Assembly (NCBI GenBank): GCA_903889605.1
Contig: CAISYK010000304.1
Location: forward strand, 1-5,495
Direction: 5' to 3'
Length of the DNA: 5,495 bases
From: an uncultured Bacteroidota bacterium
Lineage (GTDB): Bacteria > Bacteroidota > Bacteroidia > 2-12-FULL-35-15
Part shown: piece after piece, positions 1-5,495 of the stretch
Layout: every line of letters begins with the position of its first letter
How positions within the stretch are numbered: the first letter of the stretch is position 1
Notes under the pieces: model-generated
Database searches by the model: none
What the model saw: only the letters and a program-made list of their open reading frames with translations
What the model was told of the DNA's origin: nothing
Program-made: the position numbers and the translations under genes

Positions 1-711
1 ATCCAGAATGTCATTAATGAGCACTATTAATGTGTCTCCGCTCACTTTTATGGCCGATAAATATTCTTTTTGCTTTGGCGATAAAGATGTTTTAAGAACA
101 ACTTTTGTAAATCCGATAATTGCGTTCATTGGTGTGCGCATTTCGTGACTCATGTTTGACAAAAATTGCTGCTTCGCTTTCACAGCGTCTTCTGCTATTC
201 GTGTGGCACTTTCGGCTTTACTCTTCGCTTCAATCAATTCATTTTCAAATCTTATTCGCTCGTTAATATGGCTGTTAAGCGATTTCATTTCCTCTGCCTG
301 AACTAGTAATTCCTGATTTTTTTTATGCAGTTCAACAAAAACAGCCACTTTTGCTTTTAATATTTCCGAAAAAAACGGTTTAACCATATAATCAACAGCA
401 CCAGCCCGATACCCTTTGAAAATATGTAAAGGACTATCCATGCTGGCAGTTAAAAAAATAATAGGAACATGTTTTAGTTTTTCTATTTCGCGGATTAATT
501 CGGCTGTTTCAAATCCATCCATCTCGGGCATTTGTACATCCATCAATATGATAGCAAAATCTTGTTGGTGCAAAAGGATTTTTAATGCCTCATTGCCTGA
601 ACTTGCTTTCATACATAAATAATTCTCGTTGGAAAGAATTACTTCCAAAGCAAACAAATTTTCTGGCCTATCATCTACCATTAAAATTTTAACAATGGTG
701 TTTGCTTTCAT
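1..711 (-). CDS. Response-regulator/histidine-kinase protein (REC-coiled coil-HisKA), C-terminus beyond window
   Basis: This is probably a soluble two-component protein that takes phosphate on an N-terminal receiver and has a kinase core behind it. The frame is open from the ATG at 711 to the window edge (237 codons). The receiver spans about residues 6-125: acidic pair D13/D14, phospho-acceptor D58 in LMDVQMPEMDG, T88 in FLTAS, and K111 in VKPF. A charged helical linker (about 128-183, probable coiled coil) leads to a HisKA H-box, SNMSHEMRTPMNAI, with H189 as the likely phosphorylated histidine. The last visible residues (LINDILD) lie in the second dimerisation helix, so the ATPase domain must lie outside the window. 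There is no signal peptide or membrane segment. The start is chosen because the receiver's first strand (VKILMVDD) begins directly after it; no Shine-Dalgarno sequence is visible. The gene follows the triple-receiver kinase on the same strand after 146 bp and may act with it. What follows the HisKA (ATPase, further receivers) cannot be seen. Confidence 0.93.
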   Translation of the reverse strand, partial: MKANTIVKILMVDDRPENLFALEVILSNENYLCMKASSGNEALKILLHQQDFAIILMDVQMPEMDGFETAELIREIEKLKHVPIIFLTASMDSPLHIFKGYRAGAVDYMVKPFFSEILKAKVAVFVELHKKNQELLVQAEEMKSLNSHINERIRFENELIEAKSKAESATRIAEDAVKAKQQFLSNMSHEMRTPMNAIIGFTKVVLKTSLSPKQKEYLSAIKVSGDTLIVLINDILD

Positions 712-857
712 TATAATTAAGTTATAAAGTTTAAAAGTTTAAAGTTTGAAAGTCAAACAAGTACAATGTTTTTAGGTTAGTATTTGGTAAATTAAATAAA
801 TAGTAAAATTGGCAAGAGTTAATTAACTTTATAACTTTCAACTTTATAACTCAAAAA
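712..857. repeat. AT-rich intergenic spacer with direct and inverted 'aactttataac' repeats
   Basis: This spacer between the two kinase genes contains no gene. The 11-mer aactttataac occurs at 825-835 and 840-850, a 15-bp period. Its reverse complement, gttataaagtt, lies at 721-731, just before the start of the downstream kinase; with the 825 copy the match extends to 13 bp (719-731 against 825-837). A perfect 12-bp palindrome, agttaattaact, lies at 817-828. The stretch 724-753 repeats aaagttt-like units. The arms could fold over a loop of about 90 nt, but all pairing is A/T-dominated, and no GC-rich stem with a T-tract follows the upstream stop codon, so an intrinsic terminator cannot be claimed. 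Degenerate repeats of this look are common between Bacteroidota genes (general knowledge). Confidence 0.6.
787..815 (-). promoter_or_regulatory. Weak candidate promoter for the REC-kinase gene
   Basis: On the minus strand a TTG (813-815) is followed after 18 bp by TAATTTAC (787-794). This partly matches the Bacteroidota sigma arrangement of a -33 TTG and a -7 TAnnTTTG, with two mismatches in the last four bases. It would place transcription start roughly 70 nt before the ATG at 711. In such AT-rich DNA the match could easily be chance, and readthrough from the upstream operon is equally possible. Confidence 0.15.
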
Positions 858-3800
858 CTATCTACTCAGCCAAACACGCATCAATGACAGCAGGCGTTCT
901 ACATCAATAGGCTTTGTTATGTAATCATTGGCACCTGCATCAATGCATTTTTGTTTATCCTCCTTCATGGCTTTTGCAGTAAGTGCAATTACAGGCAGGT
1001 TCCTAAATTTTATCTGAGACCGTATTATTTTCATTGCCTCATAACCATCCATTTCGGGCATCATTATATCCATCAAAACCAAGTCAATATCAGGATGTGT
1101 AACCAGCATCTCAAGAGCATTTTGTCCATTTTCTGCCTTAATAATTTCCATTCCCCGTTCTTTTAATATTTTGGATAGTGCAAATACATTCCGCATATCA
1201 TCATCTACCAATAATATTTTTTTTGAATGAAATACAGCTTCTTTATCATGCAGACTATTTATGATCATTTGCTTTGACTTCGGTAAATTACTTATCGTTC
1301 TATGAAGGAAAAGTGCGGTTTCATCCAGTAATCGCTCCTCCGATTTTATACCTTTTATTATAATGGTCTCGGCATATTTCTGAAGTTCATTGTTTTCTTC
1401 TCTTGTAAGCTCTTTGCCGGTGTAAACAATAATAGGCGGTATGTCATGGTTTTTTAATTCTTCCAGTTTATGGATAAGGTCAAACCCGCTCATATCGGGC
1501 AAACCAATATCCAGAATAATACAATCTATTTGATTCTGCTCATACATTACAAGAGCCTCTTCTCCGGTTCCTGCCTCTAAGCATTTTACGTCGCCATTGC
1601 CAATTAGTATGCGCATTGCTTTTCTGGAATTTTCATTGTCTTCAATGATCAGCAAATTTTTAATTTTTCTGCTGATAAAATTTTCAATTCTTGTAAATGT
1701 TTCTTCCAGTTCTTTTTTATCTATCGGTTTCATCAGGTACTCTATTGCGCCTTCTCTGATCGATTCCAGCGAACGTTCATTTGCAGAAATAATATGTACC
1801 GGTATATGCCTTAAGGATGGATTTGCTTTTAATTCACGCAATACGCTATGCCCATTGATACCTGGCAGCCCCATATCGAGAATGACCGCCCGCGGTTTGT
1901 ATTTTGCAGCCAGCAATAAACCATCTTCGCCAGTTGATGCCGACAAACATTTGAATCCCTTATTGTTGGCTTGTTTTAATAGTATAGAGGCAAATTTCAG
2001 ATCGTCTTCAATAATGAGTATTACTTTATCATCCCCGGTTATAGTATCTCTGTCATCAGCTATGGCTGGATAATTCACGTATTTAATATTGTTTTCAGAA
2101 CCGGGTTTATACAATACAGATTCTTTCCTTGTGTTTGTTATTAAAGACTCCTGTTCGGGATGTATTTCCAGAGGGATAATGAGGGAAAAAGTAGATCCTT
2201 CATTTAATTTACTGTTCAGCTTAATTTCAGCTCCCAATAATTTTGCGAGTTCACGGGAAATGGAGAGACCTAAACCTGTACCTCCATACTTTCTGGAAGT
2301 GCCTCCTTCAGCCTGTTGAAAGGCTTCAAATATCGGCATTTGTTTGTCATCCCTTATTCCTATCCCAGTATCGGTAACGGAAATAATCAACGTAGTTTCA
2401 GTATTTCGGGCCGCATTTATACTTACACATCCTTTTTCCGTAAATTTTACAGCATTGGATAAAAGATTTTTCAATATCTGATTCAAACGTTGTGAATCAG
2501 TCCTGATAGATTCGGGTAGACCACTATCCAATGTGCATGTAAGATTCAATCCTTTTTGTTCAGCATGGTGTTTGAAATCGCGCATCAGATCATCTGTAAA
2601 ATTTTTCAGTGATACCCTTTCAATATTTATTGACATTTTTCCTGATTCAATTTTGGAGAGGTCAAGCACTTCATTAATCAATACAAGCAGATCATGACCG
2701 CTTTTATAAATTATTTCCGCACTTTCAACCTGAACGCTATCTAAATTTTTCTTTCTGTTTTCAGATAAATCTTTCGACAGAATAAGTAAGCTATTAAGCG
2801 GTGTTCTTAGCTCATGCGACATGTTTGCAAGAAATTCTGATTTATACTTGCTGCTTATTTCCAGTTGTTTTGTTTTTTGTTCAATGTCATTTTTTGAAGC
2901 TTCCGCCTCTTTGTTTTTCTCTTCCAATGACTGGGTCTGTTCTTCCAGTTCTTCGTTTGACATTTGTAATTCTTCTTGCTGAGCTTTCAGATTTTGAGCC
3001 TGTTCTTCCAGCTCCTCATTCATTTGTTTCAGCTCTTCCTGCTGCGATTGAAGTTCTTCAGTCTGAACCTGCGTTTCTTCAAGCAATTCCTGTATTCGTT
3101 TTCTTGAAACTGCTGAATTAACACTAATAGCGATACTGTCCATAGAGGCATTTATGAATTCCTTTTCCGTTTCGCTGAAATCACTAAGACTTCCTATCTC
3201 TATTACACCTGCCGTTTTACCTTCAAACAAAAATGGAGTAATGAGCAAATGCTTTGGTTTGGCATTCATAACGGATGACGTGATGCGGATATGGTCTTCG
3301 GTTAAATCTGTCAAAGAAATTTGTTTTTGCTCCCGTGCAGCCTGACCGATCAACCCTTCATTTAGTCTAAATTTTCGTTTGGTTTCTTCTGGAGACAAAA
3401 AAGCATATTGTCCGCTAAGCATCAATGCGCTTTCTTTATCATTAAACTGATAAATAGCCCCTATGTTCGCTTTTAAGTATGTGCATAAAAAACTAATGGT
3501 ATTACCTGCGAGCTCTTCTATACTTTGGTCTCCCTTTAATGTTAAGTTGAGTTGATTTTGCCCGGCAGTTAACCAATTATGTTTTTCATTTGCGGCTGAT
3601 GTTTCACGCAGTGAGCGTGTCATCTTCTTTAGAGAATTACCTAAGATATCCTTATCTGAGCGAGGTGTCAGGTCCACGGTATAATCTCCGGAAGCAACAT
3701 TGTTGGCATTTTCGGTTATTTCGCGGAAACTTTCATTCACACTTACCAGTGAATTAAATAAAGGTTTTAATTCATCATTTGTAGAATCTTCCAGTTTGTC

Positions 3801-4493
3801 ATTTGTAAATTCACGGCTGGCAATTTTTTCGGCTTCTTTTGCTATCACTGAAATTCGTTTTGTAATGCTCTGAATAATCCAATAAGAGATAATTACTGCG
3901 AGCAGGACGCTCACAATAATCAGGGCGATAATTATACTTAAGGCAGAATTATAACTCGTATTATTTTCTATTTTAGCGACCTCCATGCTCTTTTCATTTT
4001 TAATAATGAGACGATCTAACTGACTAATTACAGCATCTCTCGTATTTAATCCTCTTGTAATGGAGATATCAAAAGCCTTCTCGTTTTCATTTTTCATTGC
4101 TGATGAAATGACATCGCTGAGATCTGTTTTGTAGCCTGTCCACGTGGTTTTAAATTCATTTAAAATTTGAATTCCTTTTCCATCAACTAACTCTTGCAGC
4201 TCTGCTGTTTTTTTATCGATAATATCTAATTGATAATAAATTAGATTTTTAAAAACATCTTTTTGAATTAGATCTTTTTCAAGAATAATGTCTTTTTCAT
4301 GCCGGCCAGCTTGCAGCACAGCAATCATCAATTCATTGGAGAGGTTTATTTTTTTGGAGTAATAATCTACACTAATTTTCAATCGGTCATTGGATTCTGA
4401 ATATTTACCAATCATAAAAAATGACATGAAAATGAGCAGCGCTAAAATGATAGTGAACCCTCCAATTAATTTACTTTTGATTGTTAAATTCAT
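858..4493 (-). CDS. Membrane hybrid histidine kinase: 4HB_MCP-like sensor, HAMP, GAF, coiled coil, HisKA, HATPase, three receivers
   Basis: This inner-membrane sensor kinase should autophosphorylate on histidine and pass phosphate to its receivers. Domains in order: TM1 about 11-29; a periplasmic helical domain 30-183 resembling the four-helix bundle of chemoreceptors; TM2 184-207; HAMP 208-258 and a second HAMP-like unit 259-300; GAF about 322-463; a Glu/Gln-rich coiled coil 465-550; HisKA with H560 in MSHELRTP; and HATPase with N-box N676/N680, DTGIG at 708-712, F-box near 722 and GGTGLGL at 737-743. The receivers are REC1 about 824-938 (D830/D831, D873, S903, K922), REC2 about 946-1063 (E951/D952, D995, T1025, K1047) and REC3 about 1091-1210 (D1097/D1098, D1142, T1172, K1194). 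REC2 is the divergent one: its lysine is followed by Gly, not Pro, as is often seen for middle receivers of this family. No Hpt domain is present. The start is chosen because TM1 follows at once; cheB ends 11 nt upstream, so the two are cotranscribed. The signal sensed is unknown. Confidence 0.96.
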   Translation of the reverse strand: MNLTIKSKLIGGFTIILALLIFMSFFMIGKYSESNDRLKISVDYYSKKINLSNELMIAVLQAGRHEKDIILEKDLIQKDVFKNLIYYQLDIIDKKTAELQELVDGKGIQILNEFKTTWTGYKTDLSDVISSAMKNENEKAFDISITRGLNTRDAVISQLDRLIIKNEKSMEVAKIENNTSYNSALSIIIALIIVSVLLAVIISYWIIQSITKRISVIAKEAEKIASREFTNDKLEDSTNDELKPLFNSLVSVNESFREITENANNVASGDYTVDLTPRSDKDILGNSLKKMTRSLRETSAANEKHNWLTAGQNQLNLTLKGDQSIEELAGNTISFLCTYLKANIGAIYQFNDKESALMLSGQYAFLSPEETKRKFRLNEGLIGQAAREQKQISLTDLTEDHIRITSSVMNAKPKHLLITPFLFEGKTAGVIEIGSLSDFSETEKEFINASMDSIAISVNSAVSRKRIQELLEETQVQTEELQSQQEELKQMNEELEEQAQNLKAQQEELQMSNEELEEQTQSLEEKNKEAEASKNDIEQKTKQLEISSKYKSEFLANMSHELRTPLNSLLILSKDLSENRKKNLDSVQVESAEIIYKSGHDLLVLINEVLDLSKIESGKMSINIERVSLKNFTDDLMRDFKHHAEQKGLNLTCTLDSGLPESIRTDSQRLNQILKNLLSNAVKFTEKGCVSINAARNTETTLIISVTDTGIGIRDDKQMPIFEAFQQAEGGTSRKYGGTGLGLSISRELAKLLGAEIKLNSKLNEGSTFSLIIPLEIHPEQESLITNTRKESVLYKPGSENNIKYVNYPAIADDRDTITGDDKVILIIEDDLKFASILLKQANNKGFKCLSASTGEDGLLLAAKYKPRAVILDMGLPGINGHSVLRELKANPSLRHIPVHIISANERSLESIREGAIEYLMKPIDKKELEETFTRIENFISRKIKNLLIIEDNENSRKAMRILIGNGDVKCLEAGTGEEALVMYEQNQIDCIILDIGLPDMSGFDLIHKLEELKNHDIPPIIVYTGKELTREENNELQKYAETIIIKGIKSEERLLDETALFLHRTISNLPKSKQMIINSLHDKEAVFHSKKILLVDDDMRNVFALSKILKERGMEIIKAENGQNALEMLVTHPDIDLVLMDIMMPEMDGYEAMKIIRSQIKFRNLPVIALTAKAMKEDKQKCIDAGANDYITKPIDVERLLSLMRVWLSR
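2919..3044 (-). repeat. Two tandem 63-bp coding repeats in the kinase coiled coil
   Basis: Kinase residues 484-504 and 505-525 are two consecutive 21-residue units, each three heptads long. Both begin QQEEL and contain NEELEEQ; 14 of 21 positions are identical. A partial earlier unit (VQTEEL, from residue 476) precedes them. The repeats form the signalling helix between the GAF domain and the HisKA dimerisation helices. A repeat length that is a whole number of heptads keeps the coiled-coil register, so copy number could change stalk length without breaking the phase of the signal. Confidence 0.8.
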
Positions 4494-4504
4494 AAGGATC
4501 AGTA

Positions 4505-5071
4505 TTATTGTTTATCTAATTTTATTAATAATTTAATTATTTCCTGCAGCGATAAAATATAATCAGGCTGAATAACAGATATCGCGGATCTAGGCATATA
4601 TGCCGATTCTGCTGTTTCCGGATTTTGAATAATTGTTAAACCTCCGCATTCTTGTATTCGTTTTATGCCTTTTGTACCGTCATTATTAGAGCCTGTGAGC
4701 ACTATTCCAATCAATTTATTTTTATAAGCTTCGGCAGCAGATTCAAACAGGACATCAATTGATGGCCTTGCAAAATTTACCCGTTCATCTATTGTAAGGG
4801 AAAAAGTTTTATCCCTTTCAATCAGCAAATGATAATTCGGCGGAGCGATATAAACATTTCCTTTTCCAATTTTTTCTTTCTCATCCGCTTCTTTCATATT
4901 GAGTCCGCTTTTATCGTTTAATATTTTTATCCACTCACCATCAGAATGTGCACTCATGTGCTGCACAATAATAATCGGAATGCTGAATTCCTTAGGCAAA
5001 AGTGAAAACATAATTTTCATCACGTTCATTCCTCCTGATGAAACTCCTATTACAATTGCTTCGAAATTCAT
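4505..5071 (-). CDS. cheB: CheB-type protein-glutamate methylesterase, catalytic domain only
   Basis: CheB removes methyl groups from glutamyl methyl esters on receptors, and in many species deamidates glutamine, opposing CheR. The 188 residues form only the catalytic domain; the N-terminal receiver of classical CheB (about 350 residues) is absent, so activity is not set by CheA-type phosphorylation of this protein itself. The catalytic triad is visible: S11 in GVSSGG, H38 in VQHMS, and D131 in TGSNNDGTKG. Other family motifs are IAPPNYHLL (75-83) and FARPSIDVLFESAA (100-113). The start at 5071 lies directly before the first strand (AIVIGVSSGG), as in other stand-alone CheB domains. A G-rich run lies 7 nt upstream of the ATG. 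The gene follows cheR and sits 11 nt before the hybrid kinase, so kinase and esterase are probably made together. No CheA, CheW or MCP gene is in view, so the substrate is unknown; a non-chemotactic role is plausible but inferred. Confidence 0.93.
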   Translation of the reverse strand: MNFEAIVIGVSSGGMNVMKIMFSLLPKEFSIPIIIVQHMSAHSDGEWIKILNDKSGLNMKEADEKEKIGKGNVYIAPPNYHLLIERDKTFSLTIDERVNFARPSIDVLFESAAEAYKNKLIGIVLTGSNNDGTKGIKRIQECGGLTIIQNPETAESAYMPRSAISVIQPDYILSLQEIIKLLIKLDKQ

Positions 5072-5078
5072 TTTTAAT

Positions 5079-5092
5079 CCCCCCTGCCCCCC
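5079..5092 (-). promoter_or_regulatory. G6-CA-G6 run upstream of the cheB start
   Basis: On the minus strand two runs of six G separated by CA end 7 nt before the cheB ATG. The G-rich block could act as a crude Shine-Dalgarno-like site, which would be unusual for this otherwise leaderless-looking, AT-rich gene set. It also resembles one half of the intergenic 'aaaggggg-cagggggat' repeat seen in many Bacteroidota genomes (general knowledge). The matching CCCC arm is degenerate here (CCTC at 5101-5104 on the minus strand), so any hairpin is weak. Homopolymer runs like this are also slippage-prone. Confidence 0.35.
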
Positions 5093-5148
5093 TTTTCAAT
5101 GAGGAATTGTTCTTAATGTCAATCAGTGTCAGAATTCAAGCTAAGAGT

Positions 5149-5165
5149 ATATTTTAACAAAATAT
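5149..5165. repeat. Small AT-rich hairpin in the cheR-cheB gap
   Basis: A perfect 7-bp inverted repeat (atatttt / aaaatat) surrounds a 3-nt loop, and after one T/T mismatch GAG (5145-5147) could pair with CTC (5167-5169). It lies directly downstream, in the direction of transcription, of the larger palindrome at 5167-5241, and the two would compete for bases 5167-5169. The stem is all A/T with no following T-tract, so it is unlikely to terminate transcription by itself. Confidence 0.45.
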
Positions 5166-5166
5166 T

Positions 5167-5241
5167 CTCATGCACGGTTCTCGACTTCGCTATAACTTAC
5201 TGTGTTGGTAGTCATTTCGAGCGAAGTCGAGAAAGTGTGAG
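5167..5241. repeat. Long inverted repeat (14-bp perfect stem, extended) between cheR and cheB
   Basis: The arms ttctcgacttcgct (5178-5191) and agcgaagtcgagaa (5220-5233) are exact reverse complements around a 28-nt loop. Pairing extends outward across small asymmetric bulges: CAC 5173-5175 with GTG 5235-5237, and CTCA 5167-5170 with TGAG 5238-5241, for about 21 bp in all. The transcript would fold strongly here, about 100 nt before the cheB start. The right half (gtcatttcgagcgaagtcgagaa) looks like the core of an intergenic repeat scattered through many Bacteroidota genomes (recalled, not searched). It could be a REP-like element, an mRNA-stability or processing site that separates cheR and cheB levels, or an attenuator; no T-tract follows on the minus strand. 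Confidence 0.75.
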
Positions 5242-5302
5242 AGCATTTAATTTCCTTACCTAAAAGACATTGCATAAAGATTCGTTATCTGTACATATTT
5301 TT

Positions 5303-5495
5303 TTAATATTTCTTTTTAAATATTCGCTGCTTTTTATCTAACTCAGTATATGCTTCATAAAACTCCGTAAAGCGTAAACTTTCTTTTGAACCCAAACATA
5401 AAATACCGCCATTAATGAGGCTGTTGTAAAAAAGCTTCTGCACTTTATTTTGTAAATTTTTATCAAAATAAATAAGCACATTTCTGCACAATACC
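5303..5495 (-). CDS. cheR: CheR-type protein-glutamate O-methyltransferase, C-terminal fragment
   Basis: CheR transfers a methyl group from S-adenosylmethionine to receptor glutamates, opposing CheB. Only the last 63 residues are in the window; the full protein is usually about 270-290 residues. The fragment starts within the diagnostic LCRNVLIYFD motif of the methyltransferase domain, continues with LQNKVQKLFYNSL and GGILCLGSKESL, and ends in a basic tail (RIFKKKY) followed by TAA at 5305-5303. The reading frame is open through the window edge, and the TTG at 5491 is an internal leucine codon, not a start. The gene precedes cheB on the same strand with a 231-bp gap containing a strong inverted repeat, a wider spacing than the tight cheB-kinase junction. 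Whether the missing part is a simple CheR or carries extra domains cannot be seen. Confidence 0.9.
   Translation of the reverse strand, partial: VLCRNVLIYFDKNLQNKVQKLFYNSLINGGILCLGSKESLRFTEFYEAYTELDKKQRIFKKKY

Noticed and set aside
416..622. 68-codon plus-strand frame near the window start
   Set aside because: It is antisense to the receiver domain of the REC-kinase, which carries all conserved residues.
816..852. Intrinsic terminator after the triple-receiver kinase
   Set aside because: The only available stem (gagtta with taactc) is 6 bp around a 25-nt loop, and no T-tract follows on the minus strand.
1597..2073. 158-codon open frame on the plus strand, antisense to the kinase receivers
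   Set aside because: It lies wholly opposite REC1/REC2, whose protein motifs are intact. Its product has no recognisable domain, and long antisense frames are expected opposite such coding sequence.
2919..3044. CRISPR-like or non-coding repeat array
   Set aside because: There are only two adjacent imperfect units without spacers, fully explained by heptad repeats of the coiled coil.
2801..3121. 106-codon plus-strand frame rich in hydrophobic residues, opposite the coiled coil
   Set aside because: The composition follows from reading the complement of Glu/Gln/Leu codons. No start context or family match is visible.
4899..5102. 67-codon plus-strand frame across the cheB start
   Set aside because: It overlaps the conserved N-terminal part of CheB on the other strand, and its end falls in the C-run; no independent support.
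5489..5491. TTG as the start of a 62-residue protein
   Set aside because: The frame is open through the window edge and the TTG encodes a leucine inside the conserved CheR motif, so this is a truncated CheR and not a small gene.

Overview
The window is AT-rich and holds four genes, all on the minus strand, so transcription runs from high to low coordinates. In that order they are: the C-terminal end of a CheR-type methyltransferase (5495-5303, cut by the window edge); a stand-alone CheB methylesterase domain (5071-4505); a 1211-residue membrane hybrid histidine kinase with three receiver domains (4493-858); and the first 237 residues of a soluble response-regulator/histidine-kinase protein (711-1, cut by the window edge). 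The other long frames on either strand overlap these genes out of frame and show no family features, so they are left out.

The organism is most likely a member of the Bacteroidota. The AT-rich genes start without a clear Shine-Dalgarno sequence. The intergenic spacers contain degenerate AT-rich 'aactttataac' repeats, a palindrome built on 'tcgagcgaagtcgaga', and a C6-TG-C6 run. From general knowledge, these resemble intergenic repeats common in that phylum. The gene set of CheR, CheB without a receiver, and a large GAF/multi-receiver hybrid kinase is also typical there. No marker fixes the genus.

Layout: the cheR-cheB gap (231 bp) carries a strong inverted repeat, a smaller AT-rich hairpin and a G-run just before the cheB start. 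cheB and the hybrid kinase are 11 nt apart and almost certainly cotranscribed. The gap before the last gene (146 bp) is AT-rich, with direct and inverted repeats and no convincing intrinsic terminator.

How they may work together: the large kinase has a chemoreceptor-like front end (two transmembrane helices around a four-helix-bundle periplasmic domain, then HAMP) but a histidine-kinase output instead of an MCP signalling tip. No CheA, CheW or MCP gene is visible. CheR and CheB beside such a kinase suggest that reversible glutamate methylation might tune the kinase or a partner; this is inference. The kinase has no Hpt domain, and the downstream REC-kinase could be a phosphorelay or cross-talk partner. 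The architecture belongs to known families, and nothing here is clearly a new system. The most testable open points are the CheR/CheB target and the spacer hairpin.
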